The translations under genes and the position numbers were made by a program. The notes under the pieces were generated by a model. The model was not told the DNA's origin. It made no database searches and saw nothing but the letters and a program-made list of their open reading frames with translations. This document shows positions 34,640 to 46,996 of a stretch of DNA of 64,000 nt, one piece after another. The DNA comes from Bacteroidales bacterium (GTDB lineage: Bacteria; Bacteroidota; Bacteroidia; Bacteroidales; UBA932): contig JAAYDZ010000006.1 in assembly GCA_012728975.1 (NCBI GenBank), positions 28,753-92,752 of the forward strand, written 5' to 3'. Numbering within the stretch: position 1 is the stretch's first letter; each line of letters begins with the position of its first letter.

Positions 34640-34741
34640 TTATTCCACACTCACACCCGCACCCCGTAACCCGCAACGCTTAACCCACACCCCGTACCGC
34701 GCAACTCGCAACCCGTAACCTGCACCTCGTACCCCGACTCA
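34640..34741 (-). repeat. Heptad-repeat array, GYAMCNC type, about 13 units
   Basis: On the plus strand the units are GCACCCC, GTAACCC, GCAACGC, TTAACCC, ACACCCC, GTACCGC, GCAACTC, GCAACCC, GTAACCT, GCACCTC and GTACCCC, in unbroken 7-bp register. They are G-rich on the sense strand of the outer-membrane gene that ends at 34739 (TGA). Confidence 0.92.
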
Positions 34742-35425
34742 CCAAAGATGGACAAATAGTCCGACGCTTAGCATTATGTTGCGCGGATAGCACAACATCC
34801 AGTACTGGTCGCTGAATTTATTGGTATGATAGATACTGCAGAGTGAAAATTTATAGTTGCCTTCAATCTGAATTTCGAAGGGCTTGAAGACCACTGCCAG
34901 ACCTAGACCTCCCAGGATCCCATAGTCATGGCGAAGATCATACTGATCCCATCCGCTTTCCCTTGCCGTCGAGATACGGTATCCGTAATATCCACCCGCA
35001 TTCACCAATAGTCTGAATCGAGAAAAGTCTATTTTAAACTGTGAAACCAGCGGAATTTCGATAATCTCATACCTTTCACCCCACTGTTCGTATTTTGAAG
35101 AATAACCCTCCTCACCGTACTTTACACCAAACTGTATTCCAAAGTTGAAAAGCTGATCCCATAGGGCGTGGTAATAGGTGTAGAGCAGGGAGAAGTTCAT
35201 TGGACACTGAAGATATTCTTCACCGACTGTAGGGGAGGAGCTCACCGTACAGAAGCTATAACCATATCTGACTCCTAGCATATGGATGCTTTTAAATTTT
35301 TGCTGAGGTGCAATTGAGTCGATATTGGCAAAATCATCGTCTAGATCAGCGATGATTATATTTTCCTGGCTGTATGACTGGAAAAAGAGCAGTGTCGCAA
35401 ATAGTGTCAAAAGTAGCCTTTTCAT
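34739..35425 (-). CDS. Outer membrane beta-barrel protein (PorT-like)
   Basis: A 228-residue protein with a cleavable signal peptide (ending SYSQ). About eight amphipathic strands follow (for example MLGVRYGYSF, LFNFGIQFGVKYG, RLLVNAGGYYGYR and NIMLSVGLFVHLW) with the aromatic C-terminus of barrels. It is a small outer membrane barrel of the PorT/porin-like group; a specific role is not visible. Its start overlaps the upstream lipoprotein gene by 4 nt, so the two may work together at the outer membrane. Confidence 0.75.
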   Translation of the reverse strand: MKRLLLTLFATLLFFQSYSQENIIIADLDDDFANIDSIAPQQKFKSIHMLGVRYGYSFCTVSSSPTVGEEYLQCPMNFSLLYTYYHALWDQLFNFGIQFGVKYGEEGYSSKYEQWGERYEIIEIPLVSQFKIDFSRFRLLVNAGGYYGYRISTARESGWDQYDLRHDYGILGGLGLAVVFKPFEIQIEGNYKFSLCSIYHTNKFSDQYWMLCYPRNIMLSVGLFVHLW

Positions 35426-37218
35426 TTGAACATCTCCTTAATATTGATAGTTTGCTCGAGGTCTGTCATCTCGGGAAGTGTCAAGATATAGACCCCGGGA
35501 GAGGGCTGGTACATACGTACCTTTTCCGGCTGCCTTCTATCGAGGAAGTTGCCTGAGTCAAACAATCCATTCTTGTTACGGTCTTCAGTGATTCGTATTG
35601 AATATTCCTGTGGTTTGAGATAGGGGAAAAGTAGCGAAGTGTCCCTCTCAATATTATATTTTCGGAAGACACTCTTACGATCCTTGTCCACAAGCTCTAC
35701 TATGTATCTTGTATCGACACCACTCAACACGATAGTGATGGAGCAGGCATCCTCGCTCTTTGGAAGGTTAAATTTGGTCTTTACCTCAGCATTGGGGAGA
35801 TTGTTAAGATCAAAAAAGGAGCCCTGGGGTACCGTGAGCTCATATTCGTGTCCATCCCTAATTTCCCTGTCCATGTGCATTATGAAACGTCTTATTTCCT
35901 GAGGGTCCTGTTCAAACTTAAATGAAATTGTATCTGTCTGGTGTCTGGGATTGGTCACGGTCAGAAAGAGCATTTCTTTATTCCATCGAATTATCGGAAG
36001 TGCAGAGGTGAGACTGATACCGTCTTGTGCAATGTTTTCATTTTTTGCAACGACATTAAATTTGAATACGGTATCTTTTGGCTGTTCTTGTCTCTGTTGT
36101 TGGCTGTCGGGAGTCTCCGGCAAGGGCACTGCCAGAGAGAGATTTTCTATCGTATCACGAAGATGCCCCGTAGAGTCTGTAAACTTGTAACTCAATTTTA
36201 GCAGTAAACTGTCCTCTAGCTTATAGTGTGTATTGATCCAAAAATCCAGGCTATCCTTTCTTGGGGCATATTGGATTATTATACAACTGTCCGCTACTCC
36301 GAAAAAATCCAAACCTGATATCTCGACATCAGGAGCGTTGAAAGAGAGGAATCCCGATTTTTCGCTTCTTCTGCCACTATTTTTAAGAAACTGGATGCTT
36401 TGGACTTCCGTAAACATCAAAAGTTCATACATGGAGTGTCTAGCCTGACATGCAAGCGTGTCTTTCATGTCGAAAGGTTCCAGTTCGTATATTGAGTCGC
36501 GGACTACATCTACAGGTTGGATAAGTGTGTCCAGAAAGGCAATCTGGTCTTTTGTGGGATCATATTTGCTATCATTATCGCTATCTGTAAATGCAACAAT
36601 GCGATAGAGTGTGTCTGCAATGTTTCTGATAGCGAAAAAGCCCCAATCGTCACTCTTTGCAGCTGCATCGGGAAATACATTGAAACAGGCGGAATCGGAG
36701 TGATCGGTATAGAGGGCTACAAGTGCCCTTTTAACTGGTTGAAGAGTTTGGCAGTCTATAATGTTACCGGTGATATAGAGTGAATCTATAGTATCGCCTG
36801 TCGAAAAAGCATAGACAAGTCTTGGAGCGATATTGCCCTCATTGTTGTCGGCAAGACCTTGCCCGAAATCGATTGTATAAGTCCTGTTTTCAGCAAGCGT
36901 ATCGGGAATTGAAAAAACTATACTCTTACCCTTTATCTTGTGGGTTATTCTCTTTTTCATCGGAGGAGAGAGATAGATCTCTGAGGCACTCTTCACTATC
37001 GTATATTCGTTATAGACCAAAGCGATTTTGCCATCATATCTGGGGAAATTTGTAGCATTGAAGTCGGGAGTTATCTTTAGAAGAATGGGTGGTATAGTAT
37101 CTTTAGGGCCTCCGCTAGGGGGCGTTGTGGTATTGGCGCATGATTTTGAAAATAGTAGACAAAATATAAACCCTATCAGGGCCAGCGCAGTCGTCAATAC
37201 TCTTCTATTCTCTTGCAT
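35422..37218 (-). CDS. Lipoprotein with N-terminal Ig-like (Big_5) domain
   Basis: A 598-residue surface or periplasmic lipoprotein (signal ending SKSC, Cys28, then ANTTTPPSGGPKDTIPP). The Big_5-type Ig-like domain covers about residues 40-150 (PRYDGKIALVYNEYTIV, TYTIDFGQGLADNNEG). A second beta domain (about 155-260) resembles a carboxypeptidase-regulatory fold, and later parts are beta-rich. It is a common Bacteroidota protein without a known biochemical role. It sits between rel and the beta-barrel gene in one operon. Confidence 0.78.
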   Translation of the reverse strand: MQENRRVLTTALALIGFIFCLLFSKSCANTTTPPSGGPKDTIPPILLKITPDFNATNFPRYDGKIALVYNEYTIVKSASEIYLSPPMKKRITHKIKGKSIVFSIPDTLAENRTYTIDFGQGLADNNEGNIAPRLVYAFSTGDTIDSLYITGNIIDCQTLQPVKRALVALYTDHSDSACFNVFPDAAAKSDDWGFFAIRNIADTLYRIVAFTDSDNDSKYDPTKDQIAFLDTLIQPVDVVRDSIYELEPFDMKDTLACQARHSMYELLMFTEVQSIQFLKNSGRRSEKSGFLSFNAPDVEISGLDFFGVADSCIIIQYAPRKDSLDFWINTHYKLEDSLLLKLSYKFTDSTGHLRDTIENLSLAVPLPETPDSQQQRQEQPKDTVFKFNVVAKNENIAQDGISLTSALPIIRWNKEMLFLTVTNPRHQTDTISFKFEQDPQEIRRFIMHMDREIRDGHEYELTVPQGSFFDLNNLPNAEVKTKFNLPKSEDACSITIVLSGVDTRYIVELVDKDRKSVFRKYNIERDTSLLFPYLKPQEYSIRITEDRNKNGLFDSGNFLDRRQPEKVRMYQPSPGVYILTLPEMTDLEQTINIKEMFK

Positions 37219-37238
37219 TACTATTGGTTTACTTGCTG

Positions 37239-39467
37239 TTAGAGGTTAAGTTCAACACGTTTGACACTTTCGATCCCCTTTATGGCCGAAAGGGACTTGA
37301 TGAGCTTGTCAAGGTCGTCTGTATTACGCACATAGAGATCGACAGTCCCTTCAAATATTTCGTCATGGGTTTCGATACATATTTTGCGCATATTTACACC
37401 GAGCTGCAGTGAGATGACTTTGGACATATCACTTATAATACCCATCCTATCCAGACCTGTAATGGAAATCCGTGCCAGATAGGACATCATGAAGTGTTTG
37501 CTCCATCTTGCCGCGACTATTCTGTCTCCTTGTTTGGCAGCCAGGTCAGTGGCTCGCTGACAGCTTTTCTTATGAACAAGGACACTTCCATCATCTTCGA
37601 TAAATCCCACAACATTGTCACCGGGAATAGGTGAGCAGCATTCGGCAATAGTAAATGTTAAAGTACCCTTGGTGAGGTCCTCCCTAAGTTCATACTCTTG
37701 TTGTTTGTCGATTTTGCCGGTATTGCGTTCAGGGGTGAGGAGTTTTACGCCCCACATCTGGACGTTACGCTTCTCTACATTGGTTTTAAGTGCAGTATCA
37801 AGATCAGAAAGGTCGATTAGGCCTATACCGATCTTGTGGTAAAGTTCGTCCTTGCTGCCTGCCTTGTAGTAGTCAATGAGTTTTTTTATCACTCGGCCTC
37901 TGACTGTGATATTCCTCTCCTTGAGTTTGGAAGTGAGGAAGTGCATTCCCTCCTTTATACTGTTTTTAGTTTCCGCCTTGATTGAGTCCAGAATAAAGGT
38001 TCGCGCCCTATTGGTGCGCACGAAGTCCAGCCACTCCCTCTTCGGTTTGCTGCTATCCGAGGTGATTATCTCCACCTGATCTCCGTTGGAGAGGACATGT
38101 GAAAGGGGTAGCAGTTTCTGATTCACCTTCGCTGCTATCGCTTTATCTCCCACTTGAGTGTGGATGTTGTAAGCAAAATCAAGTGCGGTAGAGCCTTTAG
38201 GCAGACTCTTTGATTCCCCTTTGGGCGTAAATACATAGATATCGGAACTGAGCAGTTCTTTGTGGAAGCTGTCTAGAAACTGCAGTGCATTGGAGTCGGG
38301 ATCTTCAAGTATCTCGCGTACATGCTTGAGCCATATATCGATATCCACTTCCCTGGAAGAAGAATCCTCTCCCTTTTTGTACATCCAGTGTGCGGCAACA
38401 CCTCTCTCAGCAATGGAGTTCATCCTTTCGCTGCGGATCTGTACTTCAATCCATTTGCCTCCCGGACCCATTACGGTCAGGTGCAATGCCTCATATCCGT
38501 TGCTCTTGGGTTCTTTAACCCAGTCTCGTGTCCTGTCGGGCTTGTATTGGTATTTTTCGGTGATAAGTGAAAATATTTGCCAACACTGTTCCCTCTCGCT
38601 GATACCCTGTTTTGCTTCGAAAATGATACGCACTGCATATATATCGAATATTTGCTCGAATGGAACATTCTTGGACGTCATTTTTTTCCATATAGAGTAA
38701 GGGGTCTTAAGACGTTTGAGTATCTCAACTTTGTATCCGGCTGTTTCGAGATCCTTTTTGATAGGCACAACGAAACTGTCTATGTTGCCGGAACGCTCCT
38801 CCATCACCGCTTCCAGTTTTGTTTCGATAGCTTTGTGTGCTTCCGGTTCCCTATGAATGAGCCAAATGTTTTCCATCTCTGATTTGATACTGTAGAGACC
38901 GAGGCGGTGTGCCAGAGGGATGAAGATATACATCGTCTCGCTGAGGATCTTCTCCTTTTTATATTCGGGCATGAACTGTATAGTACGCATGTTGTGCAAA
39001 CGGTCAGCTAGTTTGATGAGTACTATACGAACATCGTCATTGAGAGTTAGCAGAATCCGTTTGAAATTTTCAGCCTGCATACTCTTTGAATAGGAAATGT
39101 TGTCGCTGTCCAAAGCAGTCTTGATCTTGGTCAAACCATCAACCAGTGAAGCAATCTTTTGATCGAAATGGTTTTTGATATCTTCGACCGTATAGTTAGT
39201 ATCCTCCACCACGTCATGCAGCAATGCCGCACAGATGGATTTGCTTCCCAGTCCGATTTCTTGTACCACAATCTTTGCTACTGCAATCGGGTGAAGAATG
39301 TAGGGCTCTCCGGAGCGTCTCCGTACACCTTTGTGAGCCTCATTGGCAAAATCAAAGGCCTTGAGCACCAGTTCAAATTCCTCCTGATTGGCGCAGCGCT
39401 TCAGGCTAAACTTCTTCAGCGATTCAAATTCCTTATTTATGACTCTGTAATCCTCTTCTGTAAACAT
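37239..39467 (-). CDS. rel: Bifunctional (p)ppGpp synthetase/hydrolase, RelA/SpoT family
   Basis: A 742-residue long RSH enzyme. The HD hydrolase domain has HDVVEDT at residues 84-90, intact for ppGpp breakdown. The synthetase domain has KTPYSIWKKM, DIYAVRIIF and PKSNGYEALHLTV. TGS (YVFTPKGESKSLPKGSTALDFAYNIH), a helical/CC region and a C-terminal ACT domain follow. Both activities look possible, so it is probably the main Rel enzyme. It lies 13 bp after hydG in the ligA operon. Confidence 0.94.
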   Translation of the reverse strand: MFTEEDYRVINKEFESLKKFSLKRCANQEEFELVLKAFDFANEAHKGVRRRSGEPYILHPIAVAKIVVQEIGLGSKSICAALLHDVVEDTNYTVEDIKNHFDQKIASLVDGLTKIKTALDSDNISYSKSMQAENFKRILLTLNDDVRIVLIKLADRLHNMRTIQFMPEYKKEKILSETMYIFIPLAHRLGLYSIKSEMENIWLIHREPEAHKAIETKLEAVMEERSGNIDSFVVPIKKDLETAGYKVEILKRLKTPYSIWKKMTSKNVPFEQIFDIYAVRIIFEAKQGISEREQCWQIFSLITEKYQYKPDRTRDWVKEPKSNGYEALHLTVMGPGGKWIEVQIRSERMNSIAERGVAAHWMYKKGEDSSSREVDIDIWLKHVREILEDPDSNALQFLDSFHKELLSSDIYVFTPKGESKSLPKGSTALDFAYNIHTQVGDKAIAAKVNQKLLPLSHVLSNGDQVEIITSDSSKPKREWLDFVRTNRARTFILDSIKAETKNSIKEGMHFLTSKLKERNITVRGRVIKKLIDYYKAGSKDELYHKIGIGLIDLSDLDTALKTNVEKRNVQMWGVKLLTPERNTGKIDKQQEYELREDLTKGTLTFTIAECCSPIPGDNVVGFIEDDGSVLVHKKSCQRATDLAAKQGDRIVAARWSKHFMMSYLARISITGLDRMGIISDMSKVISLQLGVNMRKICIETHDEIFEGTVDLYVRNTDDLDKLIKSLSAIKGIESVKRVELNL

Positions 39468-39480
39468 ATTCTATTTTAAA

Positions 39481-40858
39481 TTAGAAATAGAGATCTCTAA
39501 TACCTTCTTTTACCATGTTAAGTCTTTGTGCGACTAGATTTTTTCTTTCACCGGCAGGCATTTTGGCGAGCTCCTTTTCAATAAGTTCATATCCCACCTT
39601 TTTCGTCTCTTCCAAACTGTAATCTTCTAGATACTCAGCAAGGGTAACGATTGCATTAGGGGTGCAGAAATTACCTATAAATCCCGGGATGGCAAATTCC
39701 ATGAAATGTTCTCCGGTACGTCCAAGACGATAGCAGGAGGTACAGAAACTGGGAATATATCCCCTCGTGAGGAGCCACCTGATCACCTGGTCAAGATCGC
39801 GTGTGTCACCAATTTGGAACTGCTCCTTGTCGAGTTGCTGCTCATATTCCTCTTTCTGGTAGCCGCCGATCTCGAGCTTGGTGCCCGCATCTATCTGGGA
39901 AACTCCAAAATCTATCACATCATCCCTAACCTTGCTGTTCTCTCTGGCGGTCATGATGAGTCCGGTATAGGGTACGCTCAGACGCAGAATGGCCACGAGC
40001 ATCTTGAACTGTTCGTCGGTTACGCGCCAGGGGAGATCCATTTCAAGTCCGTGGGCAGGCTGGATGCGGGGGAAGCTGATAGTGTGAGGCCCAACTCCAT
40101 AAGTCTCTTTGAGGTGGATTGCGTGAGCTACGAGTCCCAGTACTTCGAAGCGCCAGTCGTAGAGTCCGAATAGGGCTCCGATACCCATATCATCAATCCC
40201 TCCCTCAAATGCACGGTCCATCGCATGGAGTCGCCACATGTAGTCTCCTTTATGGGTGTTTTTCGGGTGTACCCTGGCATAGGTCTCACGGTGATAGGTC
40301 TCTTGGAATACCTGATATGTGCCGATACCTGCCTCTTTAATTATTTTGTAGCCCTCTATTTCCTGAGGTGCGGCGTTGATATTAACGCGGCGGATCTCTC
40401 CATTGCCTACCTTTGTCTGATAGCAGAGTCTTACCGTATGTGCGATAAATTCAGGGGAGTACATAGGATGCTCTCCGTATACCAGTATCAAGCGTTTGTG
40501 ACCGATATTTTCGAGATTGACTACCTCGTTTATCAATTCCTGGTCGCTAAGCGTTTTGCGCACTGCGGTACGCAGCGAACGACGGAAGCCGCAATATTTG
40601 CAATCATTGATGCAGTGGTTGCCTATATAGAGTGGTGCGAAAAGTACTATCCTGTTACCGTAAATTGATCTTTTAAGCTCCCTTGCAGTTTCGAAGAGCT
40701 CCTGTTTCATATCATCGGACTCTATTGCGAGCAGCTGTGCACATTCGTTGAGAGTTAGTGGTTCTTTTGCTTTGCTTTTGGCAAATATAGCCCTTATTGC
40801 CTCCTTGTCCTCTTTTGTTTCCCTTATCAGGGAATGAAGTTGAGCTTCATTAATGAAA

Positions 40859-40878
<20 letters not shown>
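39481..40878 (-). CDS. hydG: [FeFe] hydrogenase H-cluster maturase, radical SAM tyrosine lyase HydG
   Basis: A 465-residue radical SAM enzyme that makes CO and cyanide from tyrosine for the hydrogenase H-cluster. The SAM cluster motif CINDCKYC (Cys89, Cys93, Cys96) has the CxxxCxxC spacing. The C-terminal auxiliary cluster site CTSCYRLGRTGEH...NFC distinguishes HydG from ThiH. I start it at 40878 (MEKKYIDF); the extension to 40929 would overlap yihY by 71 nt. hydE, hydF and the hydrogenase are not in the window. It lies between yihY and rel in the ligA transcription unit. Confidence 0.93.
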
Positions 40879-43917
<3,039 letters not shown>

Positions 43918-43936
43918 TTATTTCGCTAATAACTCA

Positions 43937-43974
43937 CAAAAATAGTACAATTTTGTCAAAAAGTAGTACATTTG
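43937..43974. promoter_or_regulatory. Divergent promoters of ligA and pfk
   Basis: TATTTTTG lies on the minus strand (43937-43944), 25 nt before the ligA ATG. TACATTTG followed by C lies on the plus strand (43967-43974), 28 nt before the pfk ATG. Confidence 0.65.
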
Positions 43975-44002
43975 CAACCGGAAAAACAAACACACACTTT
44001 TT

Positions 44003-45235
44003 ATGAAAGAATCTATCATAATTTTGACAGGAGGAGGACCCGCTCCCGGAATTAATACGGTTATAGGAAGCATAACAAAAGCATTTATAGCGAGAGGATA
44101 CAGGGTACTCGGTCTCCATGGGGGTTATAAAGGGCTTTTTACTCCCAATCCATCCTATACTGAGATAGATTTCGTGATGGCCGATTCGATTTTCAATAGA
44201 GGTGGCTCATACCTTATGATGAGCCGATATAAGCCCACGGAAAAGGACTATGAAGGAAATTTTAACTATAAGTTGTTTCAAGATAACAATATTAAATTGC
44301 TTGTAACGATAGGTGGTGACGATACTGCTTCTACTGCCAACAGGGTGACAAAATTCCTTCAGGCGAGAAATTACAAAATCGCAAATATTCACGTGCCGAA
44401 GACCATCGACAATGACCTTCCTCTCCCTCTTAACACACCCACATTCGGCTATCATTCAGCAAAGGCAGAGGGTACCCGTATTGCTACCACAGTGTATGAG
44501 GATGCGAGGACTTCGGGCAACTGGTTTATCGTAGCTGCGATGGGTCGTTCTGCAGGCCATCTGGCCATCGGTATCGGCTCTTCCTGCCACTATCCTATGA
44601 TCATAATACCCGAAATGTTCAACAAGTCCAAAATTACTGTTGACAAAATCATAAAACTCTCAATATCCTCAATCGTAAAGAGAAAATTGATGGGTATACC
44701 TTACGGCGGTATAATGCTCTCAGAGGGAGTATTCCACCTTCTAGATGAAGATGAGCTGAAGGCGACAGGCGTAAAATTTACATTTGACGAGCATGGGCAC
44801 CCCGAACTTGGTAAAATCTCCAAGGCCCAGCTCTTCAACGATATTCTCGAGATTGAGCTTAAAAAGCTTGGAATGAATATAAAGATGCGTCCTATTGAGA
44901 TCGGATATGACATCAGATGCCAAGCTCCAATCTCATATGACCTGCTTTATTGCACTCAGCTTGGTTGTGGAGTTTATGAGCTCTTTGCACGCGGAGAGTC
45001 GGGATGTATGGTCTATGTGGATACAATCGGTCGTATCAAGCCCCTTTATCTGAAAGACTTCCAGGACCCCAAGACCGGAAAAATCCCCCCACGTCGTGTT
45101 GACATTGAAGGTGACCAGGCACAGGGTATCTACAAACATATAGTACACTATATCACTCCCAGCGACTATGAGGCAGCGAAGGAGTATCTCAGCAATCCTG
45201 AAGAGTACGACTTCCACAAGATTCTCAATTGGTAG
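44003..45235 (+). CDS. 6-phosphofructokinase, PPi-dependent type
   Basis: A 410-residue phosphofructokinase that phosphorylates fructose 6-phosphate. The N-terminal GGGPAPGIN and VLGLHGGYKGL are typical. The motif GGDD (residues 104-107), where ATP enzymes have GGDG, and PKTIDND (132-138), with Lys where ATP enzymes have Gly, indicate pyrophosphate as donor. This makes the step reversible and saves ATP, which fits with ppdK at 3896. Its TAG stop overlaps the start of the GH13 gene. It is transcribed from the box at 43967. Confidence 0.92.
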   Translation: MKESIIILTGGGPAPGINTVIGSITKAFIARGYRVLGLHGGYKGLFTPNPSYTEIDFVMADSIFNRGGSYLMMSRYKPTEKDYEGNFNYKLFQDNNIKLLVTIGGDDTASTANRVTKFLQARNYKIANIHVPKTIDNDLPLPLNTPTFGYHSAKAEGTRIATTVYEDARTSGNWFIVAAMGRSAGHLAIGIGSSCHYPMIIIPEMFNKSKITVDKIIKLSISSIVKRKLMGIPYGGIMLSEGVFHLLDEDELKATGVKFTFDEHGHPELGKISKAQLFNDILEIELKKLGMNIKMRPIEIGYDIRCQAPISYDLLYCTQLGCGVYELFARGESGCMVYVDTIGRIKPLYLKDFQDPKTGKIPPRRVDIEGDQAQGIYKHIVHYITPSDYEAAKEYLSNPEEYDFHKILNW

Positions 45236-46722
45236 TGGAGGGCAAGGTTGTAATATACCAATTGTTATTAAGAGCTTTCGGTAAACGTAAGTATGTTTCC
45301 GGAGGCTCTTATGATATAAATGGCAGCGGTAAGTTCGACGATATCACGGAGGATGTTCTAAAGAAATTCAAAAAACTCTCGGTAAACGCCATTTGGTACA
45401 CCGGAGTTGTTTCTCATGCCACTAAGACCCATTTTCATGGTATAAAAGATTGCAACGCTTCTATAGTTAAAGGCGAGGCGGGCTCTCCTTATGCCATCCG
45501 CAACTATTTCGATGTAAATCCGGCGCTAGCCAACAACCATGACAATCGGATGGTGGAGTTTGAGGCGCTCATCCGCCGCACCCATAAGGCGGGAATTAAG
45601 GTTATCATCGATTTTGTGCCGAATCACGTGTTTAGGCAGTACGATACCTACTTTACTCGAGACAATTTTTATATTCTGGACGGACCGCTTGTTCTACCGC
45701 AATCTCTCAATTCCGACTATGTCGAAAACCCCGCTAAAGCTACCGGTAACGATGTTTTCCATAGATCTCCCTCAATAAATGACTGGTACGATACCGTCAA
45801 GCTCAACTATGACAATCCTGATACCTGGAAAAAGATGCTGGAGGTGCTTAATTTTTGGGCAGCAAAGGGGGTGGACGGTTTCCGTTGCGATATGGTGGAG
45901 ATGGTGCCGGCGGAGTTTTTTAGCTGGGCTTTCAGTGAGATAAAGCGTATCTATCCCAATACTTTTTTTATTGCAGAGGTCTACGGTAAGGAAAATTACA
46001 GAAAGTATCATGAGACCGGAGGATTTGACCTGTTATATGACAAATCGGGTTTCTACGATACTCTGAGAGGTATCATCAGCGATGGAGCGAGTGCCAGACT
46101 GCTCACGAGAGAATGGCAATTTCTTGGTGATCTACAGCCAAAGATGCTCAATTTTCTGGAAAATCATGATGAGCAGCGTATTGCCTCGGACTTTTTCGCA
46201 GGTTCGGGCAGAGCAGCATTTCCTGCCCTTGCGGTATCATTATTATTCAACAAAGCTCCTTTTATGCTCTATTTCGGGCAGGAGTTCGGTGAACGAGGTA
46301 TGGTGAAAGAGGGTTTTAGCGGTCTGGATGGGCGCACTTCAATCTTTGATTACTGTTATGTGCCTTCGATCAGACGCTGGCTGCTTGATCGTTTGACACT
46401 GGATGAGCTGGTGGTGTATAAGGAGTATTGTCGTTTGCTTAAGATAGCTACCTCAGATGCGATTTTTGCTCATGGCGAGACTTATGATCTTATGTATGCC
46501 AATCCCGATTCGGAACTATTCGACGGCAATCGCCAATTTGCTTTTATGAGAGGTTATGAGGGCACCTGTATGCTTGTAGTGGCCAATTTTGAGGATCGAC
46601 CGGTGGAAATAGAGGTCAATATCCCTGATGAAGCTTATTCGTTTTTTGGCTTACAAAGGGAAGGTGAGAGGGTGTGCCTCAAAGTCGGCGCCCGCGATTA
46701 TATGCGGCTTAATTTGGTGTAA
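45235..46722 (+). CDS. GH13-family alpha-amylase-like enzyme
   Basis: A roughly 496-residue GH13 enzyme without signal peptide, so probably a cytoplasmic glycogen or maltodextrin enzyme. The conserved regions are FVPNHVFR (region I), DGFRCDMVEM (II, nucleophile Asp), FFIAEVYGKE (III, acid/base Glu) and LENHDEQR (IV, Asp). A small C-terminal beta domain follows. The start is not ATG: GTG at 45235 overlaps the pfk stop by one base, and a TTG at 45229 is the alternative. Tight coupling with pfk places it in glycolytic carbon supply. Confidence 0.9.
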   Translation: MEGKVVIYQLLLRAFGKRKYVSGGSYDINGSGKFDDITEDVLKKFKKLSVNAIWYTGVVSHATKTHFHGIKDCNASIVKGEAGSPYAIRNYFDVNPALANNHDNRMVEFEALIRRTHKAGIKVIIDFVPNHVFRQYDTYFTRDNFYILDGPLVLPQSLNSDYVENPAKATGNDVFHRSPSINDWYDTVKLNYDNPDTWKKMLEVLNFWAAKGVDGFRCDMVEMVPAEFFSWAFSEIKRIYPNTFFIAEVYGKENYRKYHETGGFDLLYDKSGFYDTLRGIISDGASARLLTREWQFLGDLQPKMLNFLENHDEQRIASDFFAGSGRAAFPALAVSLLFNKAPFMLYFGQEFGERGMVKEGFSGLDGRTSIFDYCYVPSIRRWLLDRLTLDELVVYKEYCRLLKIATSDAIFAHGETYDLMYANPDSELFDGNRQFAFMRGYEGTCMLVVANFEDRPVEIEVNIPDEAYSFFGLQREGERVCLKVGARDYMRLNLV

Positions 46723-46996
46723 TTCCAAGTTTCCAGTTCCTAGTGTTAAGTGTGTGATGAAGCAGGTTGCAAAGAGGTGTAGCGGTACTTTGTGAAAATA
46801 TAACACTTTTGTAATATTGGATTTTCGAATTACTATTAAATATTTCGTAACTTTACTATTCAACATTCAAATAGCATGGGTGTAGCAAAATTTTGTTTTT
46901 TCAAGCCATATTATTTGAAGCATTTCCAAACAAATAATAAACTAACACGTTACCCGCAACCCACACTACTACACACTCATAACTCATAACTACACA
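46723..46996. repeat. Two short heptad arrays flanking an AT-rich spacer
   Basis: 46723-46757 holds TTCCAAG, TTTCCAG, TTCCTAG, TGTTAAG and TGTGTGA on the sense strand of the GH13 gene. 46943-46996 holds C-rich units (GTTACCC, GCAACCC, ACACTAC, TACACAC, TCATAAC twice) directly before the ATG at 46997. The second is the only array whose G-rich strand is not sense to an upstream gene end. Nothing else is recognisable in the 274-bp gap. Confidence 0.7.

Noticed and set aside
46771-46942. Promoter for the alpha/beta-hydrolase gene
   Set aside because: TACTTTG has a one-base spacer and CACTTTTG lacks the TA, so neither fits TAnnTTTG.
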